From Sarocladium kiliense (lineage: Eukaryota > Ascomycota > Sordariomycetes > Hypocreales > Sarocladiaceae), in NCBI GenBank assembly GCA_030734395.1, contig JAUZTG010000044.1, positions 682,001-746,000 on the forward strand: a stretch of 64,000 nt of DNA, read 5' to 3'. Positions within the stretch are counted from its first letter, which is position 1. Each line of letters opens with the position of its first letter. Under the pieces are notes generated by a model, which was given only the letters and a program-made list of their open reading frames with translations, searched no databases and was not told the DNA's origin. The position numbers and the translations under genes are program-made. Of this stretch, positions 23,686 to 33,561 are shown one piece after another.

Positions 23686-26300
23686 TCATTCTAGGTCAAA
23701 TAAACTGGTATAATCTCGCAGCATCGCATTCTCCTCGAACTGGGCCGCATGTGCCTCCACCGTGGCGGAATCTGGAGCCAGTAAAGCCTGTTCCAAGTCG
23801 GCAATAAAGGGTGCCCGAATCATCTCATCTGCGTCACCATCCGCCTGAGGCGCCGTTCGCCGTAAGTCTTGGAGCACTCGTCTCGCTACTGGCCCCGTAA
23901 TGACGCCGTTCTGCATGCCCATCGATAAGAGGGCTCGGACAATGGCCTCTGTGACACGGAATGACTGACGCATGTCCGCGTAGCTGTACAGACAAATCAG
24001 GAAGTACGTGAGCCGGTCCTCGGCTGTCGAATGCAACATTGCGTTTGCTGTGTAGAGAAGCGACGTTTGCCAGATAATTGTGTAATGTGACGCTGGGTAC
24101 TTAGATCGATAGGTGACTATTAATCGCTTCAGTTGCTCCACGCTGGCTGCGTACGCTGCATCAGGGGTGTTCAGTGGCGGCGCGAAGGTGCGAAGGCGGT
24201 GCTTTCGGGGGGCATCTCCTTGTAAAAATGGCCGAAATATATCCAGAATGGCCGAGTGCAACCACAAGCTATTCCCCCACGTCAGTTGGCTGATGCGTTT
24301 GGATTAACCTCGAGACAACTTACTGTAAGATGACCACATAATGTGGATTACTGCCAGACCGTGCCAGTGTCAGAGGTAACTCATCAGTCCACGCCAGCAG
24401 CTCACGAAATTTGAACTCTGCAAACTGCAATGTTAAAGGCTGTCGCTCAGATTGGCCGTTCGCAGAGTAATAAACCGCGGCAACATCATACATGATGCGC
24501 CAAAAATGACATAACGCCACGAATGTATCGCCAGTGTGTGATACACTGGGAAGTTGGCCACCCATCTGCATCTCAAGCCGCGTGTGATCTTCATCGGCCC
24601 TGCTGGGTCTCTCTGAGTTAGGAACGTCAAGGACTGGAGGGTGCTGCAGGTTTGGCACGTTCTGCTGACGGTAGAACAAGGTCATTAGTCTATAGTGGCG
24701 AAAATTGTTAGCAAGCCTTCTCTTGTTCGGAAGAGCAGATCTTTGAGTACTAACACAGTCCAGTTGAAGACACCCCAGCTCGGATACGCCAGAGCTGTCG
24801 CTTCAGTCGGGGTAAGTCGTGCCTTTGTAGCCTCAGCTGTGGCTTCTGGAACACCGAGCAAGCCTAGCTGCACACCAATCTCAGCGGCCTCTGACAAATG
24901 ACGAAGAACAGCATGATCTTTGCCTTGAACAAGATGCCCAAGGCTCAAGAACATTGCAGCAACCATTGTTGTTGATTGTGGTGATTCAAGTTCAAGGGTC
25001 AGCTGCCTTTCCGCTTCCATCCTAAACAACTCGGTCTTGAAGTTGGCATTTATTTCGATTGAGGAGTACATTTGCTTTCACAGACGTCAGCTTCCTCTCT
25101 TCAGATATCGCGGTGGTTGTCACAGCAAACTAACACAACACCAGTACAGCAGCGCATTCACCATTGCAGAGCTGCAGTAGCCCGCCGTTTCGTCAACTGA
25201 GACCAGATCTTTCAGAAAGAGTCCCCGATGAAATGGTGCCAAGAGCTTGTGGTCGGTAGCAAGATACAGTGAGATGGCGCTGGCGGCGAAGTCATCGGAA
25301 ACATCAACCACTGTCCATCGTCCAATTCTGAGACCTTCCAGTTCGGGGTCAAGGTCCGGTATTTCGGGTTGTGGTAACGAGAGACTTAACGCCAGATCAA
25401 TAAGTATTAATTATTATAACTCTCAGGAAAGGATCCTAGATCTTACCTTTCAGGGCCAACACCGTCTGGGTAGTTCTCTCTTCAATATGATAGGCTGTTA
25501 GCAAGCTATGAGCAGCAGTGTACTTGTGAAGACCAACCGGGGTCTCGACATTCTTGAATTATCGATATCTACTGGCTGTCGCTTAGCCCGGGTAGATGAA
25601 AGAAGGTCCTTGAGAAGCTCTTCGGCTGCTTCAGGACCAATGCCTTGATCGCCAGGGTAGGTAAACGGGTGCCGTGCAGTAAGCTCGCGAGTGAACGACG
25701 ATGGTCCTACTATCAAGCCAAGACTCGAGTCGAGCTGTTGTGCGGCCACGTCGGCAGCCTGCCGGATCGTGGTCATGACGTCTGCGGAATCATGGTGACC
25801 GGCCACAGAAGAAAGGGTCGCTGTGGCCTGGGCTGGTGTCAATGTATTCAGCAGCCAGACAGCCTCGAGAAGCATGTCACCATTCCTCGATCCCTTCACG
25901 TTAGGGTCCTCGTAAATGCACTCGTGGCCCTTTCTCGTACAGGATCTGCAAGCCGGTTTTCCGCCATCGCACTTGATCACATAGGTCCTGTCAGCACTTT
26001 CACAAGAATAGCTTTGACAATAAGGATCTCCCTACAGGATTTACTAGAGATGTCAGGGAGACTGAACCGCCACAAACTCACGCGTGTCTTTTTGAGGCGA
26101 CAAAAGTTACAGGCGATGGGGACTCCAATCCTCGGCCGCTTGGATAGAGTCGATGTCGAGTCGGAGATATGGGGCCGGGAGTCGTCCAGCTCTGACGTCG
26201 GAGCTGGCAAAAGGCGCGCGAGTGTCTTTTGCGGCTTGTCAGGTCGATTCTGGGAGTTGGCAGGTATCATATCGTTTTTGTTCAGGACACTCGAGCACAT
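23686..26300 (-). CDS. Zn2Cys6 transcription factor, fungal-trans type
   Basis: A seven-exon regulator of about 734 aa. Exons in translation order are 26082-26300, 25538-25971, 25447-25479, 25135-25384, 24755-25074, 24324-24689 and 23686-24268. The zinc cluster begins ACNFCRLKKTR and continues CDGGKPACRSC; as in its neighbour, the first intron falls exactly before the third cysteine. That intron ends in AAG. The third exon is only 33 nt; it is inferred because the frame then runs NYPDGVGPES into LSLPQPEIPDLDPELEG, and a GCTAAC branch lies upstream. An alternative donor at GTACAC would change a few residues. Later exons contain FNWTVLMTLFYRQ and HLWLHSAILDIFRPFL, typical of the C-terminal region of this regulator group. 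The start could also be the ATG at 26270. Confidence 0.75.
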
Positions 26301-27037
26301 GTATGAGCGAGATACGTGCAGCACATTGTGGCAGCACTCGAGATAGCCTTCAAGGCGAGGTGCGTCACTCCGTTGGGCTGTGTGGATCAACCCGACAGGG
26401 ACGCGGTTCCGCCTTTCTCAGGTCCCAAGGACCAGGAAAAGCCCATGGCTGGCGCGAGAAATTTCTGAGGACACAATGAGTGTTTTGCAACCTGCATAGC
26501 ACATTTTCGCGATGCGTAACAGGGCGAACCTGGGGAGGAGGATGGAAGTTGGGAGTGGAGGAGGATGCCCTGGTGGCGGATGTAGGTCCGAGCATTGTGA
26601 TTGGTGGGACCAGCTGTCAGGATGGGATCGAGATTTACGACTGGGGGCCACGCCGACCGACAACGCCCTCTACCGAAACTGCATTCTATGAATACGGCAC
26701 ATTGGTCCAGTCGCAAGGACTCTCGGTCTAGTGGTGCCTCCCTCCTACGAGCTGCTTATGTGATGTTGGAGTGCGAGGGACTCAGCTGGATCCTCGCTAG
26801 CTGGCACCTGCTCCTATGCAGTACGACGGAAATGTATGTCACCCATTGGGGATTCATTTGACACTCCAACGATGGTGCTTTGAACTTGATCCTTAGAGAT
26901 TCATCGTGTCCTCTATGCCTAAAACGACTATCACATGGAACATGGTCCTTCCCATGGATCGACTGCCGATCATGACTATGGGATTTCTGTGGCGAACTTC
27001 ATGTTCATGCATGACATGCTTGTCTCGTCATTCGACA
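26301..27037. other. Intergenic region
   Basis: About 740 nt separating the zinc-cluster regulator (its upstream side) from the 3' end of the SDR gene. Small frames on both strands have no motif. Confidence 0.45.
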
Positions 27038-28018
27038 TCAATGCTGCGAAGCAAATGCTGCAGCGTGAACATCAATCCCTCCTACCATCCCATCAAGCTT
27101 TCTGGGTTCCCAGCCCAAAAGCTGCCGTGCTCGTCCTGAGGATCCTTTCAATGACGTACTCATCGCCTCCGCAAACCCATTCCTGCCTGGTCCAACCAAC
27201 TTCACGCCGCCCTTCACCCCCCATGTGGTAGCAAACCCATCAATGATGTCTTCCATGCGCTCTTGACTCGTTACGAGGTCGAGCACCGGATGCACAGAGC
27301 CGCTATTGAGGAGAGACAGCTTCTCGATTGCTAGCTGATATCCGGACGCCACATCGTCGATATGAATGAGGGCAGGACGCGAGTTGGCATCGAGAGGGAC
27401 TTCCACCGGCACCGATACGCCTTTGCGTGAAGCTTCGAGGAGAGGGAGAATAAACGTGGTCCAAATAGTCCCCTCGCGGCCGTAGATCAAGGCAGGGCGG
27501 ATGAGAGCCACGTCCAGCACATCTCGCGCCGCAAGAATTGTCTTATCAAAGTCGGGTCTCCATGCAATGGGACTTGCTGGATTATGACCTGACTCAACAC
27601 CGATATCATCTAATTCGTTGACTCGTGTGTGTCTGTTGCCGTAAAGCCACGTGCCCGAAGTCATGATATACCCCAACTTCGGCCCACACGCTCCCCATCC
27701 ACCAGGCGCCTTGTTCCTCTCAATACGCTCTGTCCCCAAGGTCTTGACAAGGGCGAATACCTTCTCTTGGTCACGACTAGCTGTAGAGGCGTCTACGACG
27801 ACATCGATGTGGTTGTGTCGGATGGCATCGACCCAAGGAGCAGGCTGATTCACTGGATCGGGGCTGAGAACCGGTCGAACCTCGCCCAAAGCAAGCTGCT
27901 TCGCCTTGCTCTCGCTCCGGGCGATGCCCCAGACCTCGTGTTGGCCGCTGCGCACGAGGGTATCTGCGACTGTCTTGCCGACGTATCCTGTAGCGCCGAT
28001 GAGTAGAACTTTGGTCAT
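27038..28018 (-). CDS. Extended SDR / NAD-dependent epimerase-like protein
   Basis: An intronless 326-aa Rossmann-fold protein of the NAD-dependent epimerase/dehydratase or NmrA-like group. The nucleotide-binding motif GATGYVG is at residues 8-14, directly after the first strand. The middle contains TSGTWLYGNRHT, where an extended SDR would have its Ser and Tyr; the usual lysine four residues after Tyr is replaced by His. RPALIYGREG and a later HIDDVASGYQLA segment fit the C-terminal half of extended SDRs. Without the lysine it may be a sensor or an atypical enzyme. It sits between a regulator and a FAD oxidoreductase, all on the minus strand. Substrate is unknown. Confidence 0.82.
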   Translation of the reverse strand: MTKVLLIGATGYVGKTVADTLVRSGQHEVWGIARSESKAKQLALGEVRPVLSPDPVNQPAPWVDAIRHNHIDVVVDASTASRDQEKVFALVKTLGTERIERNKAPGGWGACGPKLGYIMTSGTWLYGNRHTRVNELDDIGVESGHNPASPIAWRPDFDKTILAARDVLDVALIRPALIYGREGTIWTTFILPLLEASRKGVSVPVEVPLDANSRPALIHIDDVASGYQLAIEKLSLLNSGSVHPVLDLVTSQERMEDIIDGFATTWGVKGGVKLVGPGRNGFAEAMSTSLKGSSGRARQLLGWEPRKLDGMVGGIDVHAAAFASQH

Positions 28019-28500
28019 GATGACTGGTAATTGTTACGACTTGTGTAATAGTGATTGTTCTGATTGGTATGTTGAACGGACGTTCAGAGCTCTATGGTGT
28101 CGCTTCTTCGAGCTTCGCAACATTGATCGCAGGCAGAGACTCTCTATATATGGTACGAAAGTGCCTCGAACGCAATGCATCATCATTCTCGACCTGTGAG
28201 ATTTTAGCATCGACCTTCCATATATTTGCAATGTTCCCAAATCAAAAACTGTCGCGAATAGTATCATTTGCGAACCACTTCCGACCAACGGACGGGAACG
28301 GTGATGCCATCACAAGCCACAGAATCGTTAGGGCGTTACATCGGCGCCGACACTACCGAAACGCGCGCGGCGATTATGCAAGCCATAAATCCACGAAAAC
28401 GCGAGAGTTTGATCGACCGGAATTTGTGGTCAGCAAAAAATGGTATCTTCTGGATATTAAGCGCTAATCGGACATTGCGTAATCCCGTGTCTCCCAAAGT
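28019..28500. other. Intergenic spacer with SDR promoter
   Basis: About 480 nt between the start of the SDR gene and the end of the FAD oxidoreductase gene. A TATATA stretch at 28144-28149, about 126 nt before the SDR start on the minus strand, could be its TATA box. Nothing else is recognised. Confidence 0.4.
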
Positions 28501-29982
28501 CTAGTTCTTCAGGAGATAGTTCTTGTTCCCGGTGGCCTTGTCCCACATGGTCTCAACAATGCCGCGAACCGGCCTGCGCTTGCCAGCACCCGTGCCCATG
28601 TCGGCCTTAAGCTTGTCGTAGATGGACGGAAGACCCTCCGCCTTGAACTTCTTCCTCATTTCGTCGTAGGTGGGCTTGTGGTAGATCAACCAGAACTCGT
28701 CTTCGGTGTAGTACGTCCGCGCGTACAGCAGCTTCGCACCCATAAGCTCGGCGCTACGGAGCTCCAAGCGGCGGTTGAGCTCATAGAACTCCTTAGGGTC
28801 CGCCGGACCACGGCCGTACACGCCGACAGCGAAGATGCGCTCGTCTGCGACCTCTGCAACACGAGGGTTGAAGCGAGAGGTCAGACCAATCTCGCGAGCA
28901 GTCTTGCATGGCGCAAGGAAGATCTGCAGCTCGGGAAGCGTCTCGTTGACGAAATCAACGAACTGCCTGACGGTGCTGGAGGGGATACCAAAGTCCTGGA
29001 CAACGTACTCGTTGGCAAGGCCAGACTTGTGCAGCGCATGGTAGCATGTTCGGCTGTCGAGGAAAGGATCGGCAAGACGACGAGTAATGCGGTTCTGAGG
29101 AACGTGGAAGTGCGTGAAAGCGAGCTTGCCTCCCCAGAATGCACCGTGGTCGTATCGGAAGAGGTAGTCGGTGGTGGTCATATAGACAATGCTCGGTTTG
29201 TCGGGCGTCGGCTTCTCCTTCACAAGCTTCTCCTCGATCGTATCGGCGAACCAGTGCACCTCCATCTTCTTGAGAACAGGCTTGGGAGGCTTCTCAACAA
29301 ACCGACTGAACATCACAACAATCTTGCCCTTGCCAAAATATACACCATCGATAAAGTGGATCTTCTCGTCCTTGGTGGCCGCCTCGAATAGCTCATGAGC
29401 CGTGTTCACGTCCTCGACACGGCGAATCTCGACCTCGACATACGGCGTTGCTTTGATAAGCTCGATTGTAAGGAGTGTGACGATACCAAACGTGCCGAGA
29501 CTACCAGCGGCATGCTCGAGAAGTTCCTCGTTGTGAGTACGGCTGGCAGTCTCAAGTGTTCCATCGCCTAGCACAATCTCAATGTCGCTAATGGTGTTGT
29601 TGAAGAGACCGTAACGGTACATGCTGCTTTCGCCGGAGAAGCCGGAATATCCACCACCAACTGTGATGCCCTTAAACTCCATGACAATTTTAGGAATAAC
29701 ACCGTGCTTGAGACAGTGAGCTGCGAGGGCATCCATGGGAACCTTCGGCTCAGCCTTGACCGTCATTGTCTCGAGGTCAACGGGAAACAGGCGATCCATG
29801 TCGCTAGTGTCAACGATCTGGTCCCTAGTGAAGGACATGGGCCGGGTAGAGCTGGTCGAGCCATGGTAGACGCGGAATTGCTTCTTGTTGTCATGGAAGT
29901 ACTTGACGCGGTCCTGAATGCGAGCGACGGCGGCCTTGTGCTCCTCCATGAGCTTCGCGGCGTCTTTAGTTGGCGCAGCCAT
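28501..29982 (-). CDS. FAD-linked oxidoreductase, DHCR24-like
   Basis: A single-exon protein of 493 aa resembling Delta(24)-sterol reductase (DHCR24/DIMINUTO) in the FAD_binding_4 superfamily. The FAD region includes EFKGITVGGGYSGFSGESS and ISDIEIVLGDGTL, followed by GSLGTFGIVTLLTIEL. The C-terminal half contains the family-like YLFRYDHGAFWGGK and a conserved aromatic-rich end. DHCR24 reduces the sterol side-chain double bond with NADPH and FAD. Fungi make ergosterol and do not need this step in the main pathway, so the substrate may be another sterol or secondary metabolite. No N-terminal membrane helix is obvious, unlike animal DHCR24. Confidence 0.85.
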   Translation of the reverse strand: MAAPTKDAAKLMEEHKAAVARIQDRVKYFHDNKKQFRVYHGSTSSTRPMSFTRDQIVDTSDMDRLFPVDLETMTVKAEPKVPMDALAAHCLKHGVIPKIVMEFKGITVGGGYSGFSGESSMYRYGLFNNTISDIEIVLGDGTLETASRTHNEELLEHAAGSLGTFGIVTLLTIELIKATPYVEVEIRRVEDVNTAHELFEAATKDEKIHFIDGVYFGKGKIVVMFSRFVEKPPKPVLKKMEVHWFADTIEEKLVKEKPTPDKPSIVYMTTTDYLFRYDHGAFWGGKLAFTHFHVPQNRITRRLADPFLDSRTCYHALHKSGLANEYVVQDFGIPSSTVRQFVDFVNETLPELQIFLAPCKTAREIGLTSRFNPRVAEVADERIFAVGVYGRGPADPKEFYELNRRLELRSAELMGAKLLYARTYYTEDEFWLIYHKPTYDEMRKKFKAEGLPSIYDKLKADMGTGAGKRRPVRGIVETMWDKATGNKNYLLKN

Positions 29983-32376
29983 GTTGTGATCGGTGAAGCT
30001 GTGTCGGAGCTACCTTGCTGAGTAACGCGGGAACGAAGCTTGAAACAAATGCCAGTCTAGCTGCAATTGAGCTCGGAAATTTGTTAATTCGGTTCGTTGA
30101 GTCTGTCGATCGTGTACGATACTCGATTCGAATATGTTGAAGGGGAGAAGAAAACCAGATCGTATGTGACAAGAAAGCTTGAGACACAGCTTGGCCAAGC
30201 TCGTAAATTTGGGCGAGGTTGGCGCTTACGTCGCCCCTGCGCTCTCGGAGCCTACGGCGGTTTCCTAGCTCAGGTCTAGGTAAGGGAACCTCAAACAACA
30301 GCGACCGGGAAACGGTGAGAAAGTCTTGGGACTTGGCTCGTCTCTCGTTTTCGGACAGGATGCAATGCGAGTTCCAAGCAGGTTCGAAATTACCCTGTAG
30401 GCTGGTTTCCATGCTTGCTGGTGAGCGAGACGTGGCAGGCACCTTCAACATCGAATTGGTGCCAAAGGAGCCCGTTGAGCAAATCTCGGCGACGCGTGCG
30501 TGCATGCGCGTGCATGAGGGGTCAAGCCCGGATGGGCTGTGTCGAGCAGTAGCATTCTGAGGTACCAGGAGGCGAACGAGGGTACGAAGCCATCATGACG
30601 ACGCAGAGGGGCGACCGCCAGAATGCCACTCCAACCCGACTGAGCAATAGTTCAGGTCATATCGCAGAAAGATGCTGACAACCGGTCTGGAGGATTGGCA
30701 ACATTGCCTCGCAAGCTTCACTGGTGATATATTGCCCGATAGAAGGCCATTGCGAAGTAAACCCTTCGAGCTCAGGAAGCTCCATCCCAACAAAATCACA
30801 TGATTTGCTTTGTAGGGTACCTTCGGAACTTCACCAGCAAGAATAGCCCATGGAGCTCCGCTATCTCAGGTGTCACCGACATCGCAATCACAAACTCGAG
30901 TTGCGCAAAAATTCTCACAAGCTTCATCTCTTCGCAACACGTCAGAGATGACCGTGAAAGCAGAGGCTCTCCCAGTCAGCCTTGATCGTCCGGTAAACGA
31001 AATTAAAGTCTGCCCATCGTGAGCCAGAGGGATCCGCTTCGGGTCTAGCAAACACCCAGCTCCACCGTGAACAGCACAGCTCTAACCGCGAAACTTAGGC
31101 CACACGGTGCAGAGTTCTCGGGTTGTTACCTTCATTGAGTTCCAGCTGAACCAACCGAGGACACTGGCACTCCCGCTTTGTCTTGCGCTTCTGCACCAGA
31201 CTTGCCCCGAAACGGCGGGAAGGGTTGCACCGTGCTGATGGCTGATCGACTTGTCCTTAATCTGGCCATGGCGCGAAGTTTGGGCTGTCCTCCAATACCG
31301 CGGCCAGCAACAGGCGCAGGCATCATATGACTCCGGCACCGGCACAGACGGCGCATTCCTCTCCCTCGTTTCCCCAGTGCTGCTCGACTGGCTGGAATGA
31401 TTTGTGCAGGAGATCAAGAACCCAACTCGTGGCGTACTGCTCTTCCGTGAATGCGAGTCCAGTCACATTTGCAGGGCACTACCGGAAGAAGCATTGGCAC
31501 AGCCATGCCTGCAATCTCCACCAAAGCGAGTCCAAGATAGCATCACGGCCCACGGTAGATCATACAGCTCGACCCACGTGTCAAATCAACGGCACTCAGC
31601 TCCAGGATGCGCCCACACCGTCCGGGAGTTGTGGAAAATTTACGACACAGCTCTTGTCCACACAGTAAGCTAGCAGTGGAGGAGCCCTACCGAACCGTTA
31701 TCAAACTTGTCAAGCCATAGCGCCACGTAGTGTTCTCAGCTCCCTTCAGCCCTGGAGGGTCCCTCTGTTGCTCATTGGTGGTGTCTGACATGGGTGGTAT
31801 GCTCGATCTGCTCATCTCCTTATGTGACCTACAATCAGTCAGTGACGCGGACGGAAAGTCAAGCCGTACCCCCTTGGTGATTATGGTAATTGAGCACTAC
31901 GGCTCTTGAACATCCCTGCATATCACTCAAGCCTCGATCTACTGATACTTGCCCGAGTCCAAAAGCTCCTGACTGTAGGTCCTCTGAGATGACTTACACC
32001 GTCAATGTGGGACAATGACTCGGCAAGGCACGTTTGATGCTGTTTTTAAACCAGGGCGTCTCCGCCCACCTACCCCAGCGGCGAGGCTGATTACTGGAAG
32101 TCTCAGGAGGTCGAGAGTGCCGCATGTGTCAGTCGCGGTTGGGCACAGACTCGATGGTGGCTGTCTATCAAAGCCGACCCCGGGGGTATAAGAGAGATGG
32201 GCTCGCAGCTCTTGCTCTTTGCTGTGAACGTGGCTGAAAGTCAATAGCTATTCATTATAAGCTCCTTCCCTACCCTTTGCACCCGGTCGGATTATCCTCT
32301 TCATTCACTCTTTCACGTCACTCAACTCTCGTTCGCAACCCCATATTTTCACTCCTCATCCACTATCTTCATCACA
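29983..32376. other. Large intergenic region
   Basis: About 2.4 kb between divergent genes (FAD oxidoreductase on minus, PLAC8 protein on plus). Frames at 29966-30505 and 31082-31668 are motif-free and often start at non-ATG codons. A TATA-like element for the PLAC8 gene lies at 32187-32194. No coding gene or repeat is supported. Confidence 0.5.
32187..32194 (+). promoter_or_regulatory. Possible TATA element of the PLAC8 gene
   Basis: TATAAGAG lies about 190 nt before the PLAC8 start codon and is followed by a CT-rich leader. A second ATTATAAG occurs nearer the gene at about 32256. Which is used is unknown. Confidence 0.3.
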
Positions 32377-33029
32377 ATGGCCCAGCAGCAGCAGCCCAGC
32401 CATGGCAGCGCCATCAACGACCAAGACGTCAATGACTGGAAGAACCGTTTCAACGAAGTTCTTGCCAGGCCCAGTGAGCACATCAAGTCTCGCTCCAGCG
32501 ATAACGCCCAGAGCTGGTTCTCGTCCTTCTGGTCCTGCTTCACCCCTGTCGATACTTGCTTGATCACTTGCTGCATTCCTTGCGTTACCTTCGGTAAGAC
32601 GCACCACCGTCTCCGAAAGAACGCCAATCTCGATGGATACGAGCCGATCAACACTTCTGTAAGTCGACACAAGTATATGATCACTGAATTTTACTAATAC
32701 ATCTCTACCAGTGCCTGCTCTTCTTCGGGTCCTCATGCTGCGGTGTCCACTGGATTCCCACGGCAATGCAGCGCCAGGACGTCCGCGACAAGTACAACCT
32801 CGAGGGCAACTGCATCAAGGACCTTGTAGCCTCTTTCTGCTGCCCCTGCTGCACACTGATGCAGTCAGACAAGGAGGCAGCCCACCGTGAGGGTCTCCTT
32901 CAGCAAGGTCCACAGACCCAGCAGTACGAGGCGAACAACAACGGCATGGTTTATTCTCAGGGCGGTGAAGTTGCGCCTGCGCCTGCTCCCGCTCCCGCTC
33001 CTGCTCAGGCTCCCATTACTGAGAAGTAA
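32377..33029 (+). CDS. PLAC8-family cysteine-rich protein
   Basis: A 199-aa protein with exons 32377-32658 and 32712-33029; the 53-nt phase-0 intron has donor GTAAGT, branch TACTAAT and acceptor CCAG. The PLAC8 signature is present as CCIPCVTFGKTHHRL in exon 1 and as SFCCPCCTLMQSDKE in exon 2. The cysteine-rich parts are hydrophobic and probably sit in or at a membrane. PLAC8 proteins include plant cadmium-resistance and fruit-weight proteins and animal PLAC8; fungal members are poorly studied. The C-terminus is an Ala-Pro dipeptide repeat of about ten residues before PITEK. A Gln-rich N-terminus precedes the domain. Confidence 0.88.
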
Positions 33030-33561
33030 GGTGGTGGAATGATGGATTTTGGGGATCTGGACCTGCAAACTTGCTCCGTGCACATGCAAGTCGATTAGGA
33101 TCTTGGGTGTAATCCTTCTGAGACGATACCTTTCTCGCGAAGTCTATGATGTCCTCAGGGCGCGGGAGTTTGCAGGAAGTTGCTTTGTTTGTTCCAATAC
33201 CCACTCAAGGGCAAGAGTCACACATACCCATTTCTTTGGCCTATTCAATAATACATTTGCATTTCAGGAATGTTCATTTATCTTGTAGTCCTTGTTATGA
33301 GCGCCTGTTCTGGTGCTATGCTCTGTTTCGATCGATTTCTGGTATGAGCCCCTCGTCAAATGATGTACAATCGGTCGATTTGACCGCGTGGATGCCTAAG
33401 ATACCGTTGGGCGGCCTCCGTTGCACTTTCAACTCCATGCAGTTCAGCCGCAGATACACGGACGACAAGGAGACCGCGAGATGACTCGCTGATCCTGTCA
33501 CCATTCATCGACCTCCCACAAACATCCCAACCGCTTCAACTTCCAAACCCCTTTGCTTAGA
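33030..33561. other. Intergenic spacer
   Basis: About 530 nt between the PLAC8 and HET-domain genes, both on plus. No motif or repeat is recognised. Confidence 0.5.

Noticed and set aside
28678..29391. Plus-strand frame of 237 codons inside the DHCR24-like gene
   Set aside because: Antisense shadow of a motif-bearing gene, with no splice or domain support.
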